Assembly (NCBI GenBank): GCA_964034945.1
Contig: OZ035960.1
Location: 49,207,002-49,271,001, forward strand
From: Chrysopilus asiliformis
Taxonomy: Eukaryota; Arthropoda; Insecta; Diptera; Rhagionidae
Reading direction: 5' to 3'
Length of the DNA stretch: 64,000 nt
In this document: positions 21,291 through 30,935 of the stretch, piece by piece
Layout: each line of letters starts with the position of its first letter
How positions within the stretch are numbered: position 1 is the stretch's first letter
The notes under the pieces: generated by a model
What the model saw: the letters and a program-made list of their open reading frames with translations, nothing else
Database searches by the model: none
What the model was told of the DNA's origin: nothing
Position numbers and translations under genes: made by a program

Positions 21291-22921
21291 GTGAGACGGA
21301 AATCGAGATGTTCTTTTAGTTTTTATTTTATGTCTTCGCAAAGTGCAGAGAATGTATAGAAGTATTCAAGAGTAGAATTCTAAGAAGAGACAGCTTATAT
21401 TTTGCTCTTACCGTATCATAAAAGTGAGGTTATGTTATTGAATGTTTGTTTTGGATGAAAATTCTTTTGCTTTGATTAAAAAGTGTGAGGTATAACGCAG
21501 ATGAATGATATTTAGATTAATTTCGGTGTTAGAAAAATTACGTTGAATGAAAAATCACACATTTTAGTTTTTACTATAAGTTATGCTTTGAAAATACCTC
21601 TGGATAGCAGCCTTAGATATTGTGATGCATAAAATGTTCTTAAGTTTACTTAACAAAATCACTATGAGGACATTCTGCTGATAATCACCGCGGAAGCAAA
21701 TTTATGTGATTGTTTCATCAAAAACTCACATAACACTTTCAACTGGCGTCCGTAATTTTGGAGCGGTGGCACGTTTGACCGAAATCACAAAAGTATTCAT
21801 AAAACTGACAGCTGGAGCTGTCAAGTCGAACTCTCTTTCATCACATTTTTAATTGTAAGAAGAGAATTACCGAGAGTGGTTAGTCGACATACTGAAGAGA
21901 TGAATTTAGTAAGGATAGCCTTTGAACGAAAAAGGATAGTAATATCGGTTCAACTCTTTCAAATATCAAATTTTAATGCGATGTTGAAGTGATAGCCAGA
22001 AGCAGAAAGGAAAAAGGACACGGAATGAGTGCACAAAGGTGCATTCACTGATGTGTGTGCAGGATAGCGAATGATTTTCGTCACAGGAAAATTTCTCTAA
22101 ATTGATAGAAGTCTGGAATTTCTACAAGTCATAAGCGAATAAAATAATGTATCCTGTTTGAATGGGAAATTGTCATTGATTTGTAGAATAGAAATCATCG
22201 CAAGGATGCTGCGAAACATGAATTGGTTGAATGCGCTTCATTGGAATTCGGACTATTTAGGAAAGATGCGAATGACAATAACGAGCACAGCGGAATCATG
22301 GAATGCGATTCATTCATTTATGAATTTGGTTTTTTTGCAGAGCACTAGGACGGACTCATTGACTGTTGCTCCTCCTTTCGAGATTTTGAGGAGTATAAAA
22401 GAATAGTTTTTGTTTTCAAAACTAGAGGGCTTGTAGATGTATTCCTAATAATGTAGATCATGGCGATTTTTCACCAAATGATCAAAAAACTGAAATACCA
22501 AAAATTGAATTGGTCATTGCATATACTAAATAATATACTAAAAAAAATTAAATATCGATGATCGATAATTCTATCTAGGATTTCTCAAATAAAATATAAT
22601 CGAATGGTGACAAAGTAACAACGAACTTTTAAAACCCATTAACAGATTTGTCCGCAGCCCTTAAATATATAAATTATTAATCACTGCAGGTAAAAATTCA
22701 GCTTGAACTTTTATATGATTTTGTGAAAAACGGTGTTCAGATTCAAATTAGAATAATTTCAAAATTTCCATTAGAATGTTCACCATTTGAGATTTCCTTC
22801 ATTATTCCGTTGAATTTTTCCTCCATTTATGTTTTTGGCCGAATTCAGAATTAACGCTGGCACTAAATACATTTGAAGATTTGTATATGGGTAACATTTC
22901 GGTGTTTTCAATTTTGTGCCA
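21291..22921. other. AT-rich stretch, possible intron
   Basis: If the candidate exon upstream is real, this would be the start of its first intron. Small ORFs such as 22158-22406 have no recognisable features, and no repeats were found. Confidence 0.35.
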
Positions 22922-23306
22922 TAAAGGTAGAACCTGAATCGTACGTCGATGTGTCCGTCATGCGTGCGTCCGGTTGACAGTTCGAGTAGAATCAACGGGC
23001 TGCTATGAGTACTCCCCTAATAATACATTTTCCAATGCGGCAACCGCATAGAGTAGGTCGAATTTCTACTTTTACATGCGGCAACGCACGGAAATGTCAT
23101 TTCGCAAACAAGTTTGTTTACGATTTAAGCAATTTAAGTATGGAACAAATTGAAAGTAATTGTTTTGACGATAAACTAATAGAAGAAGTGAAAAACAATG
23201 AATTAACTCCAGATTCGTTGCCGTACCCAACTGTCACCGCATCGAACTGTCAACCGGACGCACGCATGACGGACGCATCGACGTACGATTCAGGTTCTAG
23301 CTTAAA
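22922..23306 (+). mobile_element. Long-TIR MITE with small ORF, copy 2
   Basis: The terminal inverted repeats span about 60 bp: GGTAGAACCTGAATCGTACG at the left and, on the minus strand from the right, GCTAGAACCTGAATCGTACG; both continue through TCCGTCATGCGTGCGTCC to TTGACAGTTCGA. Between them lies an ORF starting with ATG at 23143 (MEQIESNCFDDKLIEE...NNELTPDSLPYPTV) that runs on into the right repeat. Over about 160 bases it differs from copy 1 at only about four sites, so the two copies are young. The ORF may be a relic of a transposase or accessory protein. The duplication at the target is unresolved. Confidence 0.8.
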
Positions 23307-23334
23307 GCGGGTTGCAATAATTCGACAACTGTTG

Positions 23335-23827
23335 TAAAAGTATATTAGGTTCAGTATACCGTTTTTAACGTCGGATACACAAATGAACTATTTTGATTTC
23401 TGCCTGTCCGTCCATCCGCCCGTATGGCATTGAACGCCATAATTCTCTAAGGAATTAAGCTAGAGACTTGAAATAAGATAAGTTTTTTGTAAAAAGTGAG
23501 GCTAAGTCCTTGAACGGGTAAAATCGGCCCGTGTCTTTCTCCTCTTCCAAAACAGTGAGTCGCGCACCGAGAGCAAAATTTATGTAAAAAACCAGCTTAC
23601 ATAACTGTTTAGAATTTTTTTTTCCAGAGCACCAGTATTTAAAAACGCCCTTAAGAAAAAATGTATCTTTTACTAGACGTCTCCCAAAACAGAAATTACC
23701 TTCAGAACAGTAAAAAAGAAATATACGGGTCCAGTAGAGTTTTGATGTATGGAGGAGTTTTATGAAACCGTATTCTAAACACTTTTTGTGTTAATGATAT
23801 TAATGATTTCTCAAACATGTTTGATCC
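23335..23827 (-). repeat. Family F1 repeat, reverse orientation, diverged
   Basis: AAGTATATTAGGTTCAGTATACCG, then GTCCGTCCATCCGCCCG, AAGCTAGAGACTTGAAAT, GAGGCTAAGTCCTTGAACGGG and TTTTGATGTATGGAGGAGTTTTATG are F1 landmarks. The right part is decayed. The end type is the TATATTAGGTT form, as at 60783, not ATACCCGTATGG. Confidence 0.6.
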
Positions 23828-23835
23828 TTTTAGAA

Positions 23836-24368
23836 CAGGGATGTGTATTCGGTCAGACAGAATCGGAAGAGATCCACAAAAAGAGCGGAGTAGATTTAGG
23901 GGTCAGCGGAGTAGATTTTTAAAAAACTGCAGATTATTATGATTTCTCAAACAAAAATAAATATTTCCTTAACGTTTTAGATCATTGTGTGACTAAGGGC
24001 CGTTTGCACCAATAAAACTTAGCAACTTATGTACAACTTAAAAAATCTAAGTCGAAGAATTTCTACGGTTTAAGTAGGCTAACCACAACTTAATTTTTTA
24101 AGAATAATACGCGCAAACGGGCCTTAAAGTTATATTTCAAATAAGTCAATGAGTTACAATAGTCGTTGAGCATACAATTTACTGTTCTGAAGCAAAAAAA
24201 CTACTAGATCATAAAAAAAGTGGCCAAAGAATAATAAACCCAAAACAAAAATGTCGAAAAATATATTAAGTGGTGCAAAGCGGAGTAGATTCGGTACAGT
24301 GCGGAGCAGCGTAGCAAAGCAGGTCAAATCGGAGTAGATCTACTCCGATCGGAGTAAATGTACATCTG
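23836..24368. mobile_element. hAT MITE (CAGRGATGTG family), copy 2, perfect TSD
   Basis: The left end is CAGGGATGTGTATT; the right end on the minus strand is CAGATGTACATTTACTCCG. Both are flanked by the identical 8-bp repeat TTTTAGAA (23828-23835 and 24369-24376). Subterminal GGAGTAGAT/ATCTACTCC words are numerous. It is co-linear with 19063-19767 on both sides of a 133-bp insert at 23994-24126, while about 330 bases of copy 1's interior are absent. It has no transposase. Confidence 0.9.
23994..24126. mobile_element. 133-bp MITE nested inside the hAT MITE
   Basis: TAAGGGCCGTTTGC at the left and GCAAACGGGCCTTA at the right are inverted repeats of 14 bp with one mismatch. Internally it reads CTTAGCAACTTATGTACAACTTAA and TTTAAGTAGGCTAACC, as in the older copy at 9741-9867. 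No clear direct duplication is visible beside the TAA/TTA edges. Confidence 0.75.
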
Positions 24369-24376
24369 TTTTAGAA

Positions 24377-25140
24377 TGAATTTTTCGAATGTGAAAACAT
24401 CACAATTTTTTATATAAAAAAACTAATATAGCTTTATGGTTGCGGCCAGAATAACATACCATGAGTAATTTAAAATCGGTTATGTTTGAAAACAAAACTC
24501 TATTGATAACTGACTTAAAATAATTCCTATTTTTAGACCTTTATTACAAGATAATTAAAAAAAATTAAATAAATAAAGAAATCATACTATAATGTTGTTG
24601 CTAATTTTTTTAAAAATATAAAATGAAAAGTGATTAAAAATGAAATCTTACCAAATCTCTTTGCTTCGATGCGAAAAGTCATTTAGCGAAACCCAATTTA
24701 TCGAATAAATCAATTCCCCTCACTAAATACGAATTTCAAATTCAAAGTAAATTCTTGGCAAATGAATTTTAGTTTGGTTTCGGATCAAATGAATTATTTG
24801 TTCACTTAAATTGCCGGCAAAACGACATTTTCTGTTTCACGTTTTAACGCACACATACACAAAGGAACCACTACCATTGGAAAACTATGCTTGTGTTCGT
24901 GGAAAATGGTCAAAGTGTTTGTGAAATGTGAGTTTTTGTTTCGCTGAATTTCCCCACGTGTGCATGAACTGAGCGCAATTTTGTCTCCATAATTTTATTT
25001 GTGGCGCTCATGCGATTAAACGCGTTGTCCCTCAGCGGGGAAGCCCCAATTTTTTCGCTCATTTATTTCTCTAATTTTCCGTTTAGCATTTTAACGTTGC
25101 TTGGTTCATTCGTCAACCATCTTGCAGTTTAAAAAAGGCG
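24377..25140. other. AT-rich stretch, nothing recognised
   Basis: AT content drops towards 25000, where ordinary non-repetitive sequence begins. There is no supported feature. Confidence 0.4.
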
Positions 25141-25146
25141 ATTTTT

Positions 25147-25428
25147 TTAAATAGCCCGCGAAAAAAACGGGGATTTTGCAATAATTATTTTGTAATAATG
25201 ACTAATATTGAAATCACTTAAAAATGTTATTGAAAAATTGGTTTTTTTTGGCACCCATCGGCTTCGGTGATTTTCGCGCCGGAATTGTCTGGGCTTTTTG
25301 CTCGCCCCGACTGGATCCTCTTTTGGGGTTGGGGGTTCATTGGAGTCGCAATCAACGTTGCTACTACTGTTCTGGCTGTTTTCGTTTGCTCTGAGAAGCA
25401 TTGCGGCCCCCCGTTTTATGAATTCCAC
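25147..25428 (-). CDS. Doubtful minus-strand exon, polar protein
   Basis: A GC-richer island contains a minus-strand frame with a believable composition: an amphipathic part around EFIKRGAAMLLRANENSQ, then SSSNVDCDSNEPPTPKED and a basic RQFRRENHRSRW segment. After that it runs into AT-rich nonsense (from about 25240 down). Upstream the frame is open for nine codons to a TGA. The first in-frame ATG encodes MLLRANEN. A true exon would probably end near 25250. The plus strand is also open here, so this is uncertain. No family recognised. Confidence 0.2.
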   Translation of the reverse strand: MEFIKRGAAMLLRANENSQNSSSNVDCDSNEPPTPKEDPVGASKKPRQFRRENHRSRWVPKKTNFSITFLSDFNISHYYKIIIAKSPFFSRAI

Positions 25429-25649
25429 CTCGATGCCTTTCCGTACGAAATTTTCAGTTAGTCAGCGATTCTGCACTTGGTGGAATCGCCACATGCAAGC
25501 GTTACGCACTTAATGGTTTCGAATTTTTGAAATTTTGCGGTTAAAGACGCCGGTTAGAATTTGTGTTTTGTTGCGTCACAAACTGTCATAGGGGGTTCAT
25601 ACTTTCCGAATTTCCGGCGAGACGCTGCTGGGGAGTCTCCCTTGAACCG

Positions 25650-27148
25650 GAATTCAAATGTTTTTTTAAACGTTCAAAAATCAAAATAGAACCATAGTCC
25701 GTTAAGTTACACTTGATATCGTTTTGACGGTTTCATTGACGGGATTTTTTTGTGTAGTTGTGGGGATTTCCATTCCTTTCCCCCATTGCGTGCGATCCGT
25801 TAAAAGTGTGTTAGTGCGAACGAATATTAAATGGGGAACACCCCTCTTCTATTTTGTAACGGGTACTTTTGGGGGGTCCGGGCGTTAAACTTAACCTTAC
25901 TTTTTATGCCGGGCGACTATAGTGTATTTTTTTAATCAGTAAACATGTTGAACTTTTATTGCTTTCGTTACAGTTCTAAATTTAATTAATTTTCGCTCTT
26001 TTCAGCAAAATCTGATTGAGTTTGACGTATTTTGACATAAAAAAATATATAAAAAAAAAAAAACATATAAAAAAAATTGAAAATTCGCGCGTAAATACCT
26101 GATCACTCAAGTTGCTTAAACACATCGTTGTCTATTAGAAAACGTTTTCAGCGTTTTTAAAGATCGATGAAAAAATTATATGGAATCGACTTTTAATGAT
26201 GACGATTGTGAAAAAAATGAATTTTGATAAAATTTTGCAATGGCAAAACATGTCTAAAGAACACTAAACCTTTTAAATAATATAACTATAATCGTAAAAT
26301 AGAATCGTAATAAAATAACATCACTCCTAATGAATTATAATGATTTGTATATAAATTTTCTATTTATAAAAATTAGTTAATTAAATAATCAACGATAAGT
26401 CCCGCCAATGATTTAAATTAATTTCGATAAGTTTTCAAACGTTTTAAGTAGGTATTCGTTGTTGTTGCGGGTCTTTTTTTGCGTTTGTTTTGTTTGAAAC
26501 GTTTTGATATTTTGTTTTATTTTGATTAAACACAAATCAGTGAATCCAATCGATATTAAAAGATCGTAAATCGAACGCCGGGGACTTTTATAGACTTTTA
26601 ATTAACCCCACTGAATAGACAGGAATTAAACGCGCATAGAAAATTATGGTTACCGATTTCTGTTTTATTCCATAGTAATTTGATCATTTACATGCAGTTT
26701 TATATGTATTTTGTCGAAAATGTTTTCAATAAACACCGCATAATAATAAAAATTGTACAAAAAAGGAAATCGATTTTTATATTAGTTTTGAACAACGGAC
26801 AAGATTTAGTGTTTCGATGAATTTTTGTGATTTTATTGATTTGAATTTCCATATCTCACTTGGTAGTCAAATTGCGGTAGGTGATGAACTAAAAAACGAT
26901 TTGTCCCTGAGATCGAAGTGTCTTCCATTTGGTGGTCCAAAAAGGTAATTTTAAAACACTGTTATTTTATTGGAGTTTAATATTTCGAATTTTAATGAGG
27001 GCAATTTAAATGTACACGCGGAACATCATTTTACCGACGGTAAATCAAGAGTTGTTTTAATTTACGTATTGTTCAATGACGCATCTGACCATTTCCTTTT
27101 GAATTGTAAAAGGGGAATTTTTTGTTATCATATTTTTTAATTATAGTA
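25650..27148. other. AT-rich stretch, nothing recognised
   Basis: A tract of A with ATATA lies at about 26038-26075. Otherwise it is plain AT-rich DNA with no arrays or end pairs. Confidence 0.4.
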
Positions 27149-27200
27149 GCTTTAGTGGCGTAACTACAAATGTAATCCCCCTCCCGATCCCGCAAAAACA
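27149..27200 (+). mobile_element. Possible hAT-type end, AGTGGCGTAACTAC
   Basis: TTTAGTGGCGTAACTACAAATG followed by CCCCCTCCCG resembles the CAGTGGCGTAGC plus G/C-run terminus seen at 63473. The first base of the usual CAG is changed and no partner end was found. Confidence 0.2.
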
Positions 27201-27308
27201 TTTTTTTGCAACCTCTGTAAAAGCTGAAACTCTTGTTAAGTCTTTTTTGAACGAGCAAAAAGGTCAAAGGACCTTTTTAGGACACCAAAAAATGTTAACG
27301 ATTTTTTT

Positions 27309-27623
27309 CAGGACACCAAGTTATTGACGTGCTCGTTCATAAGACTTAACAGACTCCGGTGGGCTGGTCATGTCACTCGAATGAGTGAAAGAGACTCGGC
27401 CCGAAAAGTCTTCTGTGCTAGGTTATTAACAACAAGGCGGCGAGGAAGACCCCCCCCCCCCTCCCACAAATGGCAAACACGACGTTGACCAGGACGAGAA
27501 GAGAATTGGGATGTTAAACTGGTGGACATCGGCACGCGACCGGAACCTCTGGCCAGAGATATTGCGGCACGCCAAGACCGGAAACCGGTTGTAGCGCCGA
27601 GAGAGAGAGAGAGAGTTATGTAA
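27309..27623 (+). pseudogene. C-terminal tail of a non-LTR retrotransposon protein
   Basis: The plus-strand frame reads ...CSFIRLNRLRWAGHVTRMSE, then a basic RRRGRPP segment and, after one in-frame TGA (27486-27488), NWDVKLVDIG with LARDIAARQDR to a TAA at 27621. The RLRWAGHV.RM then GRP order is the well-known end of the ORF2 protein of RTE- or CR1-like non-LTR elements, downstream of the reverse transcriptase. A run of 11 or more C at 27450-27461 sits just before the stop. The copy is 5' truncated, as usual for such elements, and ends in a short GA microsatellite (27599-27614). It is not functional. Confidence 0.75.
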
Positions 27624-28192
27624 AATCGAAATCCCACTTCATCTGAAAAAAAAGAATGGTTGTTAGCTTGTTTGCATAGAACCAAAGATTAGAGACTTAC
27701 TAAAGATAAGACACAAACGTGGTTTTCCGTTTGCCGCCTGTAGAAAGAAGTAGTCGACAGCATCATTCCGTAGTCGACAGCATCATTTCTCTCTTTTTAT
27801 CATTTAGCTCAAATAGACTTGTTAAAAAAAATCATTTTGGACCAACACATACACAAGGGCCGACAGCGGCCTTTCACAATTTCTTCAACTATCAATCGTG
27901 ATAGGATTTTTTAGCAAAAAAAAAACACTTTTATCTCACTTGTTATGTTGCTTAAACAGAAAAAATGCCTGGCAAGGAACATTTTACGGAATGTTCTGCC
28001 TACAATACGAAATATCCCGAGAGTTTTGCATGTCTCACACTAAAGCAATTAGTGTCTTTACAAAGCAAATGAAACAGACGACAACGTACTCTTCTTCAAG
28101 AAAAAATTTCTTTCGCGTTTCCTAACTATATATCTCTAAACTATGATAGAACTTACTCTTAAAATAACCACAAAGGAAGAAGTCCAGAGTCG
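27624..28192. other. Gene-free stretch with one direct repeat
   Basis: TAGTCGACAGCATCATT occurs twice in close succession (about 27752 and 27771). The small ORFs at 27719-28125 have no recognised features. Confidence 0.4.
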
Positions 28193-28306
28193 TCAAATAG
28201 CACGATCTTGGTGGTGAATTACGCGAAATGCATTTTTGTTTGAACGCCCATTTTCATAATAGGCTTCAATAACTTTAACACATTGTTCGATTGTTACTTT
28301 TTCCAT
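28193..28306 (-). pseudogene. Truncated mariner/IS630-like transposase N-terminus
   Basis: ATG at 28306 opens MEKVTIEQCVKVIEAYYENG and RSNKNAFRVIHH, then meets TGA. The pattern EQ..K.IEAYYENGRS.KNAFR is the first helix of the helix-turn-helix that opens insect transposases of this kind. A full protein would have some 350 residues with a DDE/D catalytic triad; all of that is missing. It is a dead fragment. Confidence 0.7.
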
Positions 28307-28425
28307 GGTTAAAATTGACAAAAAGTGAACTTGTCAAACCTGAAAACAGATGTAAAAAATTATTAGGCGTTTAAGCCTCAATCACTTTTAACATCGATCA
28401 AAGCAATTGGAACACCCGGTATAAG
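28193..28425 (-). mobile_element. 5' fragment of a mariner/IS630-like transposon
   Basis: Read on the minus strand from about 28425: an end-like sequence ACCGGGTGTTCCAATT, about 100 bases of leader, then an ORF start at 28306 with 37 codons of transposase N-terminus (28193-28306). Similarity stops at 28193. The other end is absent, so the copy is truncated. The exact terminus and TA duplication are not certain. Confidence 0.6.
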
Positions 28426-29770
28426 GAAAAAACAAATTTTTATTTTGCATTAATTTTCCTGCAAATCACTTTCAAAAAGGGTCCTTTTGTACGCTCACAA
28501 AAGAAAGGGCTAAAGCAGTATTTTTTTCCCATTACAAAAATCCGGAACATAGTTAAATATAACCATATAGTTTTATTTAAAAAGTAGATAAATCGCTAAA
28601 AAACACGTTCAAATCAGGCCTTGCAGGTAGGCATAACCCCTTAATATATTAAATAATAATTCAAAATTAGGACCCATAGCTTTAACACGTTTACTGCCAG
28701 CATGGCAGTGAAAAAATTGGGTCCAGAGGACAGTAGATTTTTTTTTGAGACCAGTAAATGGTTTCCTACTTTCCAATTAATCCTTTGTGGTTCGACATTG
28801 GACTCACAAAATTCATAGACCAAGTATCAAAAAAGTTTCCCAGGCCGTAAATTATTTTTTTGCAAAAGTTTTATACAGTTCAGTGTATCCAATGCTTTAC
28901 CACGCAGCTTATGCTAAAGTAAAGTACTCTGGGACATTTTAATGTGAGACCACATACGTCTCGCTTCGCAGTCAACGTGTTAATAAAAAAAATATTCTCG
29001 CTAAATTAAGTAAATTTATTATTTCGGTAAATTATCGGTCTTTTTCCTAATTTTAACTTTAAAGCATTATCACAATTTTTTACTTTAACTAACAAAATGG
29101 TCAGGAAAAAACGAGGGAAACCCTTGACAAAAATGAAAAATTGATGTCCCAAAAGTTAAAAATTTCCCTCGGAAAAACCATCTCGTCTAAATTTTATGTT
29201 GAGAAAGGTCTATGAAGTTTAATGATTGACGATGGCACTTTTCCCATGGAATTCTCATTTTTTATTACTCAACGATCGATGGACAGATAGATTTGTCAGT
29301 GGGCACAATTCGTGTCACGTTCAATATAAAATCTAAAATTGTGAAATTAAACTAAATTTAAGATAATTTACACTTAAATCTAGATGTCAATTTGGTTTGA
29401 TGTACATATAATTGATATTTTCATGTTGGCAGATCATCAAAAAGAAATTTCGTTTCTATGAAAATTAAAGAGAGAGTAAATAAATTTGAAAAATCTAATT
29501 TGATCATCGTATGAATTTTTTATACGTGCTGAAGTGAAAACTTTGCGATATCTTAAAGGTCTATATAATGTTTTTGACAACAATATATATGGTGGTACGA
29601 TCTACAAATGGAATGTAGCAATAGTTATGGTTGCACGGTTTTTGAATATCTTAAGGGTTTTCGCCACTCTAGGGGCTCGAACCCAAATAGTAACTTTAAA
29701 TTTTTTTTTGTAACCATATAGTAAATGAAATACAAAATCTGTTTACTACAGATGGATATGTTCGGTGCCA
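28426..29770. other. AT-rich gene-free stretch
   Basis: No end pairs, arrays or protein-like ORFs were recognised. Confidence 0.4.
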
Positions 29771-29774
29771 TTAA

Positions 29775-30209
29775 AGGGAGAACACCAATTGAGCAGAGGC
29801 AGCAGCAGAGGCAGAAGCAGTAGCAGTGGCAGAAGCAGAATCTGTTTTCTGGCCCACAATGAAATTAGAATTCTGACGAAAATAGCAGAAACTTGTCAAA
29901 ATGTTGTACGTATTTATATTCGCGGCATGATTTGTCGTATAATATTTCGTTTTTTTTAAGTATTCAATTAATTACTCCTCCATTTCAAGTATTACAAATC
30001 TTTACTTACGTCCATATAAGCAACAAATGTCAACAACGATTTGTGAGGTTAAACTGAAAGCAGAAATTTAGAGATTAGAGCTAAAATGTGTTTCTGCTTC
30101 TGCCGCTGCCTCTGCTGCTGCTTTATTGGAGCTCAACACATAAGACGCTATTTGTTCTAAAGTTCTGCTTCTGCCTCTGCTGCTGCCTCTGCCCAATTGG
30201 AGTTCTCGC
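29775..30209. mobile_element. piggyBac-type MITE with AGAGGCAGCAGC arms
   Basis: The left end reads GGGAGAACACCAATTGAGC and, on the minus strand, the right end reads GCGAGAACTCCAATTGGGC. Both continue into AGAGGCAGCAGCAGAGGC, giving inverted arms of about 45 bp with few mismatches. TTAA flanks each side (29771-29774 and 30210-30213), the target duplication of piggyBac elements. A second, inner copy of the GCAGAAGC/CTGCCTCTGC arm at about 30095-30122 suggests arm duplication. The interior is AT-rich and non-coding; the 64-residue ORF over the left arm is an artefact. Confidence 0.75.
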
Positions 30210-30213
30210 TTAA

Positions 30214-30586
30214 GTTCAAGCGTTATTTCGAAGAAAAATTATTGAAGAATATGCACCCATGATTTATTGATAGCGGCACTAGACCCTATAAAAAAAAACC
30301 TTTTCTGGAAAATCGTTTGCCGTGGGCGAACCGATTACTACTGCAATTGTCTACCGATTGACTTGAAATTTTTATGCTAGCTTTAAAATTACATTATTTT
30401 TTTATTTATAGAACTACATAGGACAGTTGAGAAATTTCTTTTTTTTGTAAAATTATATACAAAATATTTGGTTGCAAAAATGACTACATCCGAAATCGAA
30501 GAGGTTTTAATGCAATTTTCTTCCCCATTGCCTGCACCTACGGTTTTGCATTGATTGTAACCATAAGTGTATCGCGACAATTGTAA
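30214..30586. other. AT-rich stretch between two MITEs
   Basis: The phrase CAAAAATGACTACATCCGAAA near 30475 recurs as CAAAAATTACTACATCCGAAA near 31145, on the far side of the MITE, so the surrounding DNA may be an older repeat. No gene was seen. Confidence 0.35.
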
Positions 30587-30935
30587 AGGTGCCGCTCCAC
30601 ATTAGAGTAAATGCCGGCGAGATAGCAGCTACTCGCAAACGGACACGTATCTGAGAGTCGCTCGCAGAAACTCTCAAAAACTCGTGAGCTAGTTTCTGCG
30701 AGCTGTCACGCACCCACTGAACTGTCGTGGAGTTGCTTGCCAGATACAAACGGCGTTTGAATTTCGCTAGTAGCTCTCGACAACTCGCCAAAGCAAGATG
30801 TCAAAAAATCAAGATATTGGTCTTGAAAAGAGAAAAATCGCGGAAATTAACTCTCAAATGGGCAACCTCTTGCGAGTAACTCTCGAGAGTTTTTGAGAGT
30901 TACTCGCTTATTTACTCTCATGTGGAGCGGCACCT
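30587..30935. mobile_element. Complete MITE with AGGTGCCGCTCCACAT ends
   Basis: AGGTGCCGCTCCACATTAGA at 30587 and, on the minus strand, AGGTGCCGCTCCACATGAGA from 30935 are inverted ends of 26 bp with one mismatch. The interior is full of GAGAGT/ACTCTC and CTCGCAGAAAC/GTTTCTGCGAG words that fold on each other. A truncated or compound relative lies at 71-708. No direct duplication is obvious at the edges. Confidence 0.8.
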
